Part shown: positions 1 to 11,569 of the stretch, piece after piece | Numbering within the stretch: position 1 is the first letter of the stretch | Layout of the letters: every line of letters starts with the position of its first letter | Assembly (NCBI RefSeq): GCF_004210375.1 | Contig: NC_134830.1 | Span: 1,798,001 to 1,862,000, forward strand | DNA: 64,000 nt | Reading direction: 5' to 3' | Source: Tachypleus tridentatus | Taxonomy: Eukaryota > Arthropoda > Merostomata > Xiphosura > Limulidae | Position numbers and translations under genes: made by a program | Notes under the pieces: generated by a model | The model's database searches: none | Told to the model about the DNA's origin: nothing | Seen by the model: the letters and a program-made list of their open reading frames with translations, nothing else

Positions 1-1507
1 CACAGTTATTACAGGTAACAAGAGCTCATGAACCTGATCCAAGTAGTTTTGTAATGTACAATGTTAGATAAACCAACCTCCACTTTACACAGTTATTACA
101 GGTAACAAGAGCTCATGAACCTGATCCAAGTAGTTTTGTAATGTACAATGTTAGATAAACCAACCTCCACTTTACACAGTTATTACAGGTAACAAGAGCT
201 CATGAACCTGATCCAAGTAGTTTTGTAATGTACAATGTTAGATAAACCAACCTCCACTTTACACAGTTATTACAGGTAACAAGAGCTCATGAACCTGATC
301 CAAGTAGTTTTGTAATGTACAATGTTAGATAAACCAACCTCCACTTTACACAGTTATTACAGGTAACAAGAGCTCATAAACCTGATCCAAGTAGTTTTGT
401 AATGTACCTGATCCAAGTAGTTTTGTAATGTACAATGTTAGATAAACCAACCTCCACTTTACACAGTTATTACAGGTAACAAGAGCTCATGAACCTGATC
501 CAAGTAGTTTTGTAATGTACAATGTTAGATAAACCAACCTCCACTTTACACAGTTATTACAGGTAACAAGAGCTCATGAACCTGATCCAAGTAGTTTTGT
601 AATGTACAATGTTAGATAAACCAACCTCCACTTTACACAGTTATTACAGGTAACAAGAGCTCATGAACCTGATCCAAGTAGTTTTGTAATGTACAATGTT
701 AGATAAACCAACCTCCACTTTACACAGTTATTACAGGTAACAAGAGCTCATAAACCTGATCCAAGTAGTTTTGTAATGTACAATGTTAGATAAACCAACC
801 TCCACTTTACACAGTTATTACAGGTAACAAGAGCTCATGAACCTGATCCAAGTAGTTTTGTAATGTACAATGTTAGATAAACCAACCTCCACTTTACACA
901 GTTATTACAGGTAACAAGAGCTCATGAACCTGATCCAAGTAGTTTTGTAATGTACAATGTTAGATAAACCAACCTCCACTTTACACAGTTATTACAGGTA
1001 ACAAGAGCTCATGAACCTGATCCAAGTAGTTTTGTAATGTACAATGTTAGATAAACCAACCTCCACTTTACACAGTTATTACAGGTAACAAGAGCTCATG
1101 AACCTGATCCAAGTAGTTTTGTAATGTACAATGTTAGATAAACCAACCTCCACTTTACACAGTTATTACAGGTAACAAGAGCTCATGAACCTGATCCAAG
1201 TAGTTTTGTAATGTACAATGTTAGATAAACCAACCTCCACTTTACACAGTTATTACAGGTAACAAGAGCTCATGAACCTGATCCAAGTAGTTTTGTAATG
1301 TACAATGTTAGATAAACCAACCTCCACTTTACACAGTTATTACAGGTAACAAGAGCTCATGAACCTGATCCAAGTAGTTTTGTAATGTACAATGTTAGAT
1401 AAACCAACCTCCACTTTACACAGTTATTACAGGTAACAAGAGCTCATGAACCTGATCCAAGTAGTTTTGTAATGTACAATGTTAGATAAACCAACCTCCA
1501 CTTTACA
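1..1507. repeat. 87-bp minisatellite, about 17 units
   Basis: The unit beginning CACAGTTATTACAGG recurs every 87 bp from the first base (1, 88, 175 and so on), so the array continues past the left edge of the window. Units are almost identical. One unit near 400-425 contains a short internal duplication, and two units share the variant CTCATAAACC. Such homogeneity points to recent turnover. No coding role is evident. Confidence 0.97.
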
Positions 1508-2226
1508 AATATTCACATAATGTTCTGAAGGTCTAGCAGTACAGATTGGACTGTACAGTATAAAATATTCACATAATGTTCTGAAGGTCTAGCAGTACAG
1601 ATTGGACTGTACAGTATAAAATATTCACAATGTTCTGAAGGTCTAGCAGTACAGATTGGACTGTACAGTATAAAATATTCACATAATGTTCTGAAGGTCT
1701 AGCAGTACAGATTGGACTGTACAGTATAAAATATTCACAATGTTCTGAAGGTCTAGCAGTACAGATTGGACTGTACAGTATAAAATATTCACAATGTTCT
1801 GAAGGTCTAGCAGTACAGATTGGACTGTACAGTATAAAATATTCACAATGTTCTGAAGGTCTAGCAGTACAGATTGGACTGTACAGTATACAATATTCAC
1901 AATGTTCTGAAGGTCTAGCAGTACAGATTGGACTGTACAGTATACAATATTCACATAATGTTCTGAAGGTCTAGCAGTACAGATTGGACTGTACAGTATA
2001 CAATATTCACATAATGTTCTGAAGGTCTAGCAGTACAGATTGGACTGTACAGTATACAATATTCACATAATGTTCTGAAGGTCTAGCAGTACAGATTGGA
2101 CTGTACAGTATACAATATTCACATAATGTTCTGAAGGTCTAGCAGTACAGATTGGACTGTACAGTATACAATATTCACATAATGTTCTGAAGGTCTAGCA
2201 GTACAGATTGGACTGTACAATATAAA
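1508..2226. repeat. 54/57-bp minisatellite, about 13 units
   Basis: This array directly abuts the 87-bp array. The unit contains AATATTCACATAATGTTC, then CTGAAGGTCTAGCAG, and ends in GGACTGTACAGTATA. Two length classes alternate, 57 bp and 54 bp, differing by a TAA after TTCACA. Because both lengths are multiples of three, the minus strand shows a spurious 91-codon open frame. Confidence 0.97.
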
Positions 2227-2687
2227 ACACAAGTATCTCTTTTCCTAGTTAGTTTGTACAACATTCACAACAATAAAAGTATTACTACATTTACTTGATG
2301 GTGAGGTTAGTTTATTAAATACCTGCAGAGCTGTGGATTTTCAATACTAAATGTTAAGTTTCAATTTGAAACATTTTTTTTAATATTATTTCTAAAATGA
2401 AGTATTTGTTTCTGAAACGTAATTACAAGAACAATTACTGACACATCTACACAATGTAAATATATTTGCATAGTTTGAGTATGGGATTTCATTTTATGAA
2501 GAAAATGAACAACATTCAAAACAATTTAATCAAATTATATGTCGAGAATAAAATATATAATTAATACAAGGAGAAATGTTTTTACCTGAAAAATATTCAT
2601 TCATTAAAAAAGTAAAAATTGAAATGACAGTTTTACAATTATTTTCTGTAATCCAAAAGTCACTTCAAGCAGAGACACCTGGTGCCT
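2227..2687. other. AT-rich flank without a recognised gene
   Basis: I see no coding segment, SINE or tandem repeat here. It lies downstream of the c1 deiodinase SECIS on the minus strand, so it could hold the end of that 3' UTR. A minus-strand AATAAA at about 2311-2318 is one possible polyadenylation signal, but this is weak evidence. Confidence 0.4.
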
Positions 2688-2752
2688 GTAAGACTATCAG
2701 GTGCTGATCGCGTGTTCGGTACACATTAGGACCAGCTCTTCATAAGTATCAC
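2688..2752 (-). promoter_or_regulatory. SECIS element, deiodinase copy c1
   Basis: Read on the minus strand this is a type II SECIS-like hairpin. A lower helix pairs GTGATACT with AGTCTTAC. The non-Watson-Crick quartet is ATGA opposite TGAT. A 12-nt upper helix contains GCTGG pairing with TCAGC. An AA bulge lies 12 nt after ATGA, followed by a GTGT/ACAC ministem. It lies about 630 nt 3' of the TAA stop of the same gene, where eukaryotic SECIS elements recruit SBP2 and the selenocysteine elongation factor to recode UGA. Pairing was done by hand, not by SECISearch. Confidence 0.85.
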
Positions 2753-3910
2753 GCTCCATGTGCCTCAGCTTGTCATGAATTTATGTAGTTTCATAATTTA
2801 AAGATATAGTTCAAATGTTAGACTGAACAGGTTACCTCAAAAGAATACCTAGGCCATGAAAAAAAGGTTATTTATGATTTAACATAGTGTTGAATGTCAT
2901 AATAAATAGTAATTTAGAAGAAAACCACTAAAGTTACCTGAAGGACATAGAACAACTAGTGTACATTCAAGTCTATTCTGTGAAGTTAGATATGTTTAAA
3001 AGGTAAACTATTTCAGCTTATAGGTAAACAGATCCATAAATAAGAAAGGATTAACCCTACAAGAAGTTGGTAATGAACAAAACAACAGAATGGATACAGA
3101 TGGAAGTCATCTTGATCTAAGCTTTCAATTTGGTGAACTCCGAAGTGGAGATGAGTGACAATGAAAACTTTAAATGTAACAACTGTATAATAATTTGTTT
3201 GTTTGTTTGTAAATTATCTTTTGAGTGAAGCACTAAGACAAATTTATAAAAACAACAAGTTGGTTAAAAAAATTTAAAATGAAAGATTGTAGAACAATGA
3301 ATCACTTTATAAACGTTACAATAACTTTAACATAGGTTTAACATACAATTTTAATAGAATGTAAAGAGAACTTAATTATTATTTATTTATTAATTTCGTT
3401 CCTGTATTTCTGCAACCATTCTTCGACTTCTTTCACCTGAAATGAAAGGAAAACAAACAATGTAACACATTTTGAAGAGAACTTTGTGTGACCATCAATG
3501 AATTTTATCTTTAAACAACCGATAAGAAGATGTGATATTTTGATAACAACGAGACCTTTTGTTCTGACTGTCTCTCATAATTACGTTTTTTAAGGCTAGC
3601 AGTTGGAAGGTTTTTTAGAATACCTTGTAAAGAATTAGATACAAAATCAATATCATAAGCATGTCTAGCAAGTTCAGGGGATATTGAATGTACTGTTCTT
3701 AATAAAAGTTACAATGTATCTTAATGTTACTTCTACACAGGAAATATGTACTCATGCTTTACGGGGTTGATTCTCCATTATCATTTTCTACAGCAAACTG
3801 AATGGTAGGTGGGGAACAGATATTATTGTGACCAAAACTAATCCATTTATACGTGATAAGATTTAGGTTGTTTCCTTACAATGGGTTGTTTTTCGTTAGG
3901 CACGAACAAC

Positions 3911-4036
3911 ACGCCCCCCAGTGGCACAGCGGTATGTTAACGGACTCGCAACGCTAGAAATCGAGTTTCGATATCCCTGTTGGGCAGAGCACAGATAGCC
4001 CATTGTGTAACTGCGCTTAATTACACACAAAGCAAA
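3911..4036 (+). mobile_element. tRNA-derived SINE, family B (c1 intron 5)
   Basis: A head with CCCCCCAGTGGCACAGCGG (A-box region) and GGTTTCGATATCC-type B box is followed by a tail GCACAGATAGCCCATTGTG. The same insertion is at the equivalent place in c2 and c3, so it predates the gene duplications. Confidence 0.8.
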
Positions 4037-4762
4037 AAATCGAAGTAACACAATGAGTTGCCTATACTATCCACTACAGGTTACAAAAATCAAGGTTTTA
4101 GCGCTGTAAAAGGAGAGGTGGATTAGTGTTATGTTTGTTAATAAAATTCGTAGCTGTTATAACAAAATCACTCACTTTGTAATCCATGGGACCAACTCCT
4201 CCTTCGTAAACAATTCTTCCTTTTTTTATTATGTAGAGACGTTCAGGTAAGGCTGCGTAACTTTTCTTGGCTTCGTTAATCATTGAATCTACCAAAGAGG
4301 GCAGGGCAGTTCTTCATTCTCCAAAAGGAAGAGAGCTGCTTTAATTCTTTCTTTTATTGACCTGCAAGAAGAGCAAGGACATCATGAGGTTGGATGTACC
4401 AGCTTTTATTTGTTCTTTTCACCGAGACAAATCATTAGTGTTCACACATTGTAAAGATAACCATTTCTAGGAAGTGTTTGTTTACTTGAGGTTTTTTAGA
4501 AAGTTACAATATCTAACGAAACTGATTTTCAGTCTACACTATCTTTTATTGGATGCAGTTATTCGAAGTTTTTGTATTTTTAATCACAAGTAAAGTTGTG
4601 TATTATATGTACTACGTGTAGTTTCATTATCTTCTGGCAATATGTCCCTACCATGTTTAGGCTTCTGGAACTGAAGAGAAACGTGGGGCCTTGGCTCTAT
4701 ATTTTTTGGTCCTCTGTTCCATGTTATGGTCACAGTACAGGCTATATCTATATTTTTATGTT

Positions 4763-4856
4763 ACAACGCTAAAATCAGGGGTTCGACTCCCTTCGGTGGA
4801 TTCTGCAGATCGCCCGATGAGGCCTTGCCATAAGAAAACACACACACACATCTGTA
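4763..4856 (+). mobile_element. SINE family C fragment
   Basis: The segment TACAACGCTAAAATCAGG, then GGTTCGACTCCC (B box), then a CAGATCGCCCGATG tail ending in CACACACA identifies a third tRNA-derived SINE family. The A-box half is missing or degraded. Confidence 0.65.
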
Positions 4857-4980
4857 TATTTATAAGTGCAAGTTGATCTAGGCCTACGTGACTGCACGGG
4901 TGTACTTATCCTGCCATAAACACTGTACTTTTAGTTCTATCGTGTTTACAACGATCATGGACTTTTCTTATTTTTGATGC

Positions 4981-5140
4981 TAGGGACGGCTAGCACAGAT
5001 AGCCCTCGAGTAGCTTTGTGCGAAATTCCAAAACAAACAAAACAAAACATCCTTAATTTAGCAATGTAATACAAGAGGAAAGGCAGCTAGTCATCACCAC
5101 CCACCGCCAACTCTTGGGCTTCTCTTTTGAATGAACGTAA
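4981..5140. mobile_element. Two opposed SINE family A fragments
   Basis: Positions 4981-5046 are the 3' tail of family A on the plus strand (GGGACGGCTAGCACAGATAG through AAATTCCAAAAC). About 5055-5140 is an inverted internal part of the same family (GGCAGCTAGTCATCACCACC). They probably come from a nested or rearranged insertion in c1 intron 4. Confidence 0.7.
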
Positions 5141-6722
5141 GGGTAATAATGGAAAAACTTGTTTATAATACTAAACTAATGGTTGTGAAAAAATAAAATC
5201 GTTATTCTGAGCGCCAGTGGTGTGACCAATGTTTTGTTATGTGGTTTATGTGCGAATGTGTGCGAGGATATGGCGGAGTTATGTCGAAAGTGTATAAATA
5301 CGATTGTTAGTTTTTATCGTGTTGCATTAAATAAAGACGACACTAATTATAACTAGATACAATTGTTACGCTATTTTCTTGGTCGTATAGGCTTTACTAG
5401 GGTTCTCGTCCACGTGATTTCAACACGCATAAATAAACAATTTGTAATGTATAAGTATTCCAGTATTATTATTATTATCGAGTAGTTATACATAAAAGAA
5501 CCAATAACACTCACTATAATTACGTATTTAACAATGTGTGCGATATTTTAGAAATACGTATTCAATGTATTAATATATAACAATTTAATTTACATAACTC
5601 AGTTCTGATAACAGTTCCTCACAAAGTCAAACAAAAGTTCAATACATAAATATACTATGTAATATATTCATCAAAATTATTATGGTAAGTCCAACCTAAA
5701 ATATGGGCCCCTAGTGATAACTAATTGTTAAATTGTCATCACATATAAAATTCATTTTTTTAAGTCACTATACATATGATGTTTTGTTCATACGTTGTGA
5801 TGTTCATTACTGCTATTCAATTACAGTAGCCGAAACGTTGGCGGTGGGTGATATTGATTAGTTTCCTTTCTTCTAGTCTGTGTTCTAAATTAGAAACAGT
5901 TAGGTCATACAGTTAACATTTGCACAAAGATGAAGCCACAAAAGGACCTGATATTTACTAAATCTTTGGGGCATCTTGCCGGTTTAACTTCTGCTAAGAC
6001 AAAGAACTAGATACCATTGAGGGACCAGTTTCCTTTTATACCGAAGTTAAGGTCCCTTACCATCCCCAATAGCTCAGAAAGACATTTCTTAATACTCCAT
6101 AACAACCAACATAACTTTGAGAAGAACGTAAAAATTCGTTTGTAACATTACTAATTAATTGTTAATTCGATTAACGTTACTAATGGAGTGACAGTAAGTT
6201 TCTTGTAACTTACTTGTGAGTAGATATGTCAAAGTTACCATCAATATCTCCACTGTCAGTTGGATGAGCTTCAGCGATGTAAACTGTAACGAAATCGGCC
6301 ACCTCTTGGAACTCATCAATTAGCTATTAAAATAATAAGTATTATTATTATTATTGAGTTAATATGCATTTCTTTAAATTATGGCTGTTGATGGTCAAAC
6401 TTGAAAGATAAAGAATCAAACACCGAGTTAAAATACTTAATACAATCTCAATATAGTTTTATCTTCTACTTAACTAAACGAGAATCCTAAAGAATTCAAG
6501 GTTATTTTTAAAGGAAACGGTACTAAGAACAGAACTACTTACATGATTCTATGCTTACAATTCAGGATTTGATTTTAAAAAATATTAACACACCTTGATT
6601 TGTTTTATTTTACTTCATAATTATAATGTAATTAAAACTTCTGTTTATATCTCATTTTTCCTAATAATTCTTTGAAGTTTCGTTACCTCGATGAACTCTT
6701 CTAAGGCGACCATAAACGGTGG

Positions 6723-6725
6723 TCA
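6723..6725 (-). other. In-frame TGA = selenocysteine codon, c1
   Basis: On the minus strand the frame reads FGSCT, TGA, PPFM and then stays open to the exon 3 donor. This is the catalytic-site context of deiodinases, in which TGA is selenocysteine. A conventional ORF caller ends here. The downstream SECIS at 2688-2752 supports recoding rather than termination. Confidence 0.92.
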
Positions 6726-8047
6726 AGTACAACTGCCGAAGTTTACCACAAGAGGGCGATCTGCTTTCATAAAATCAAGCAGAAAACACGACGACTGGTC
6801 AACTGCATTCAGGAGTTTCGGATTAGGCGCGGGTTCATGTAATGAAGCTGTTTTGAAAGCATCTCTTAAGAAACTGTGAAGGAAAGGAAGATATACTTCT
6901 AGTGTAGAAATACCATTTACATAGAATATTGTTTTAAATGCTAGGGAAACAAAACACGCACACAAATATGAAATGAAACCAGAAGTGGTTGGAAAGCTCT
7001 TTCCACAAGCGATGGTCAACCAAAATTGGCGAAACACCGAAACGCTTTAGGATTATCGAAATGTACAGATCCATTCAGAAGTGTGGTTTGTCAAATACAA
7101 TGCAGGAAGTGACCGCCGTAAACGGTCGACAGACATAACAGTTCGCAGTACATGCAAGGTTAGCTTTTGTCATGAGAACAAAACATTTGAATCTTAAATT
7201 TCGTTTATTTAAGACAGAGTGACAAGTACAGTTGGTTTCTTGAAGTATTTTTACAAGTGGTTTTACTTGTACTGAATAGTGTGAAAAGCATGTAAACAAG
7301 GTTGATACGAATCTTCTCTAACACAGAATGAACATCTTGAAAAGTGAGAAAAGTAAACAAGTTTGTCAGAAATAATGTAGATGTGGTTAGAAAATAAGGA
7401 TTCTTTATTCGAGAAGAAAATCATTATGTTCGCTGTTCAAAAATGCAGTTATTCTGTTAATATACAAGCATGGTACAACCAGTTTATTATTAAAACAAGT
7501 TATATTTTGCTACGTATAGTTATATTTGTAAGAGACTTACTGTTGTATGTTCAGTTTAGTGCCTAAGTTTGAGGGTGTAGTTTTCATATATTCTTGACTG
7601 TGTATTGCAAAAGTCTCGCCTGTTCTCAAAACGTGTAGAGAATTCTCAGAAGAAGCAACGATATTTATTTACAAAAACACATTAGATCATTGTTGCAAAG
7701 TGAACATTGATGAAGGTTCTAGAGACTTGCATGATTTGTATAAAAGTAACGAGCCCAGAGAAAATTATTGGACAGCAACAGTGATTAGAGAACATTAATG
7801 GAGAAAATATAGAATTTGAACAGGAACGTTTTTAGATTTTGAACACTACAAACCGTTCAACTTCAGTGAATTACGTCGGACGTTAGAATTTCTACAAGAA
7901 CATTAAATACCTTCATCATCACTTGTTGTGGGGCCGATCAAGAAACGGCAGATAGCTAGCTTAAGCGTAGTGTGACACTATTATTCAGAATTAATTTGTT
8001 CGTCTCGAGACTGGGGTGTAGATAAAATAGTTAGTTCTAGACCGGAT

Positions 8048-8135
8048 ACAAGACTCAGGGGTTCGATTCACCTCGGTGAGCTCAGCAGATAGCTCGATAT
8101 GGCATTACAAAAGAAAACACACACAAACACATAAG
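8048..8135 (+). mobile_element. SINE family C (c1 intron 2)
   Basis: The stretch ACTCAGGGGTTCGATTCACC, then CAGCAGATAGCTCGATATGG, ends in a CACACAAACACA tail. It is the uninterrupted counterpart of the copy in c3 that was later split by the Penelope-derived insertion at 37210-37928. Confidence 0.75.
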
Positions 8136-8344
8136 ACTCAGTGTTGTTTTTACGTTTGTAAAATTCGTGTATATAAAGTATCTTTTCTGATAACTCTTAG
8201 TAATAACTGATATTTTAAATTGTATTATTTTTTATGTTTGTACAGTAAAATATATTTTTTATTAAAAAAAAGAAAATTGTGTTTGTCAATCTTGTTGGCA
8301 AATAAGATTAAGTTAATATATTAACATTTCATTCACCACTAACC

Positions 8345-8625
8345 TGGCCCGGCATGGCCAAGTGGGTTATGGTGTTCGACTCGTAATCTGAGGGTCGCGG
8401 GTTCAAATCTCCTTCGCAACAAACATGCTCGCCCTTTCAACCATGGGGGTGATATAATGTGACGATCAATCCCACTATTCGTTGGTAAAAGAATAACCCA
8501 ACAGTTGGAGGTGAGTCGTGATGACTAGCTGCCTTCCCTCTAGTCTTACACTGCTAAATCAGGGACGGCTGGCGCAGATAGCCCTTGTGTAGCTTTGCGT
8601 GAAATTCAAAACAAACGAAACCAAA
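8345..8625 (+). mobile_element. SINE family A, c1 intron 2
   Basis: This is a nearly full-length tRNA-derived SINE. The head GGCCCGGCATGGCCAAGTGG (A box) is followed by CTCGTAA in the anticodon-loop position, suggesting a tRNA-Thr(CGT)-like ancestor, and then a GGTTCAAATCTCC B box. The body (ACATGCTCGCCC, GACTAGCTGCCTTCCC) and the tail GTAGCTTTGCGTGAAATTCA follow. The same insertion is present in c3 at 38225-38505. Confidence 0.9.
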
Positions 8626-10654
8626 ATTCCGCTTATTTGAGATAGTAATACGTTAAAATATGGAAATAATAAATCGGAGACTCGTAAGAAATAAATTATA
8701 ATACGTAACATATTACGTATACGTCATACGAAAGATAATATGAAACTTACATATGAAAATAGCTTCTCACACTGTTCGATGAAGTGGTATATTTGAAAAT
8801 GCCTTCTTGAGAAATATCAGTCTTCTTATAAATAACCTTCGTATTGTTTGCCAACGTTTTCCTCAGGCTTGGAAACAGGAGCACCCCGACCTTAATAAGA
8901 GCCACTGTGGACACAAACAATAGCAAGCGAACCTGAAAATATACAATAAGTGCTTTATATCGTTGTGGCTTACACTGTGCTAATAGATAAACTAGTGATT
9001 TTAAAGAGAAGCTTGTCTTTGAGGGATTAACAGAAGAACAGCGATGATTTTATTGTGCACTCTAAACCTGGTCTATAAGGGATTCAGGGGAACAGCGACT
9101 ATTTATTGTAACCTAAACCTGGTCTTTGAGGGATTACCAGCGATTGTACGTTGGAATATGGTAAAGTAATTTACGGCTAGATTCCCGAGTAAGCCAAACT
9201 CAAAGATACATAGATCGTATTGTTATTTATTTATAATTTCTATGGAAGATTGATAGCGATAACGTTACAATCTGATTGGCCTTGAAGAGCTGAAATATTT
9301 GAAGGTATAATATAATTACGAGGTCATCGAAATATCAACAGATAGTTAAACAGATACTGAATAAGCTAGTTTATATTCAACTGAGTAGTACAAAACAATT
9401 ACGTTAATGTGGTGCAGTTAAAATCATTTTGATATTTAGGCCTACTAAAGACAGTGTATGACTGTTTAAGCTATTAAAAACAAGATAAACTAATTTAGCT
9501 TCACTTACATAGTCAATGCTTCGAATTATTGTTAAGCAGGATAATAGAACCCGTTAATGAAATGACAGTTAAAACAACCACCATAATTCACCAACTTCCA
9601 TTATATATTTCAGTATTCTACATCTAGAAAAACAGTATGGACGGCGTTACGAAGGGTGAGGTGATTGAGAGTATAAATCTAGGCCACGCATTTGAAGTGT
9701 GATAGAAGGAAGGGGTCTCATCTTAACTGTATTCAGTATTCTAATAACAACAGTTGCAGACTGATTTTTCTAAAGATATTTTACCTTCCATTTAAAAATC
9801 GCATTTGGAAACATTAATTATGTAGAGCTTTGTTTCTTAATTAAGAATAAATTATTTTACAGTTATTGTGTAATTATGTTTTTACTAAAATGAACACTTC
9901 ATATGAAAATAACAGTTTATAATTAAACACATCGCACGGTTTTAGATCTAAGTACAATTGTAGAATTAAAGTTCAAGTACATGACAATCTTTTTAACGTA
10001 CTCCAACTTTTCTTATCTGAAGGACAGAATTTAAAAAAACAACATCTCAAGGACATGACAAGTTTCAGATATGATTTATTCTAATCAAGGCCGTTAATAT
10101 ATTGGTTGTTTCGTCGAGGTGGCCTTACAGTTGTTAAGTGTTTGTTCAGTTGCTGTAAGTACTAACTGGTTGCCATTAACGTAGTGTGTAATTTAAATCT
10201 ACAGCAGTGAAGAAAGTTTCAGATAGATATATTTTTTCGGACATCCAGATTTGTTCCGACAAAACTCTCACTTTAGATTTGTAAGTCTTGCGAAAGACTA
10301 CGTATTATTAATTACAAGGTTTAATATATAGTAATAATAATTAAAAGCTCACCTCTGTTCACAAGACACCACAAATATTTTATTTTCCCACGAAGAAGGG
10401 TTAACAGAGAACGTATAAAGACTATATCAACAAAATTGTTTAACTTTTTTTTTGACAACTTTTCAAGGCGCTGTCGTAATAATCGATATTGTTTGGAAAG
10501 TTTAAGTATTTGGTAAAATGAAGAATGAAAACTTCAGTTAACTACATTCAAAACACTATTACTTTAGTTGCATTTTTACACGTGTTCTCCTGAAGTGTAC
10601 AAATAACACTCGCTTGCTTACTTTCACCCCATCTTTCTCTATTGAACAAACATG

Positions 10655-10927
10655 GGACCCGGCATGGCCTGGTGGTTAAGGCACTCAACTCGTAAACCGA
10701 AAGTCGCGGGTTCGAATCCCCGTCACACCAAACATGCTCGAATTTTCAGCCGTGGGAGCGTAATTAGTGACGACCAATCCCACTATTCGTTGGTAAGAGA
10801 GTAGCCCAAGAGTTGGCGGTGGGTGGTGATGACTAGCTGCCTTCTCTTTAGTCTTACACTGCTAAACTAGAGACGGCTAGCACAGAGAGCTCTCGTGTAG
10901 CTTTGCGCGAAATTCAAACCAAATAAA
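10655..10927 (+). mobile_element. SINE family A, c1 intron 1
   Basis: It has the head CCCGGCATGGCCTGGTGG, B box GGTTCGAATCCC and tail TTTGCGCGAAATTCAAACC. It is shared with c3 at 39680-39945 and absent from the corresponding part of c2. Confidence 0.9.
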
Positions 10928-11214
10928 CGAAGAAAGATAATACATACAGAGCAGAATTAAATGACTTATTTCTGCAAGCAAAGAAACTCATTAACATTAT
11001 GATCAATTATAATAGATTAGTTTAATTTGTATTTCACACTGCTAGAATCGCTTACCTAAATTGTAAAGAAGGTGCTAGTCATTAGGTTACGCTCACTTCC
11101 ATCGTATCTCCTAAAACAATAAAACTACATTAAGAAACGCCTGTAATAATAGATATGTCTAAATATTTAATATTATGGTAATGAATCGGTGCATTTAACG
11201 TGAGCTTTATATTA

Positions 11215-11281
11215 TAGGTTACATGTTCACTTATTTTCTTAACGTGAGCTTTATATTATAGGTTACATGTTCACTTATTTT
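11215..11281. repeat. Short tandem duplication, about 41 bp x 2
   Basis: The segment AACGTGAGCTTTATATTATA with the following GGTTACATGTTCACTTATTT occurs twice in a row in c1. c3 has it once, near 43025. Confidence 0.8.
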
Positions 11282-11302
11282 CAACATATAATACGGTTCG
11301 TT

Positions 11303-11569
11303 TGTTTGGTTTGTTTTGAATTTCACGCAAAGCTAGACGAGGGCTATCTGCGCTAACTGTCCTAATTTAGCAGTATAAGTCTGGAGGGGAGGCAGCTAGT
11401 CATCACCATCCACTGCAAGCTTTTGGGCTACTCTTTTACAAATAGTGTAATTGATCGTCACTTTATAACGCCTCTACGATTGAAAGGGCGAACATGTTTG
11501 CTGTGATGTGGATTCGAAGCCGCGACCCTCAGATTACGAGTCGAGTGCCTTAACTGGTCATGCCGGGCC
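11303..11569 (-). mobile_element. SINE family A (minus) with 11-bp target duplication
   Basis: This is a reverse-oriented family A copy in c1 intron 1, close to exon 1. It is flanked by TACGGTTCGTT on both sides, at about 11292-11302 and 11570-11580, a good target-site duplication. The same copy with the same flank is in c3 at 43086-43356, so it was inserted before c1 and c3 separated. Confidence 0.9.

Noticed and set aside
1-1507. CRISPR-like array
   Set aside because: Units are contiguous tandem repeats with no variable spacers, in a genome with introns and SINEs.
1679-1954. A 91-codon minus-strand ORF of 18-residue repeats
   Set aside because: It coincides exactly with the 54-bp units of the minisatellite and has no flanking gene structure.
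6723-6725. TGA as a nonsense mutation in the deiodinase
   Set aside because: It is present in all three copies at the known selenocysteine site, the exon stays open after it, and SECIS-like hairpins follow.
6691-6879. 62-codon plus-strand ORFs at 6691, 21344 and 35530
   Set aside because: They are antisense shadows of the deiodinase selenocysteine exon.
8345-8420. tRNA-like sequences (A and B boxes) at several places
   Set aside because: Each is the head of a longer SINE with the same body and tail; none folds as a free complete tRNA with its own ends.
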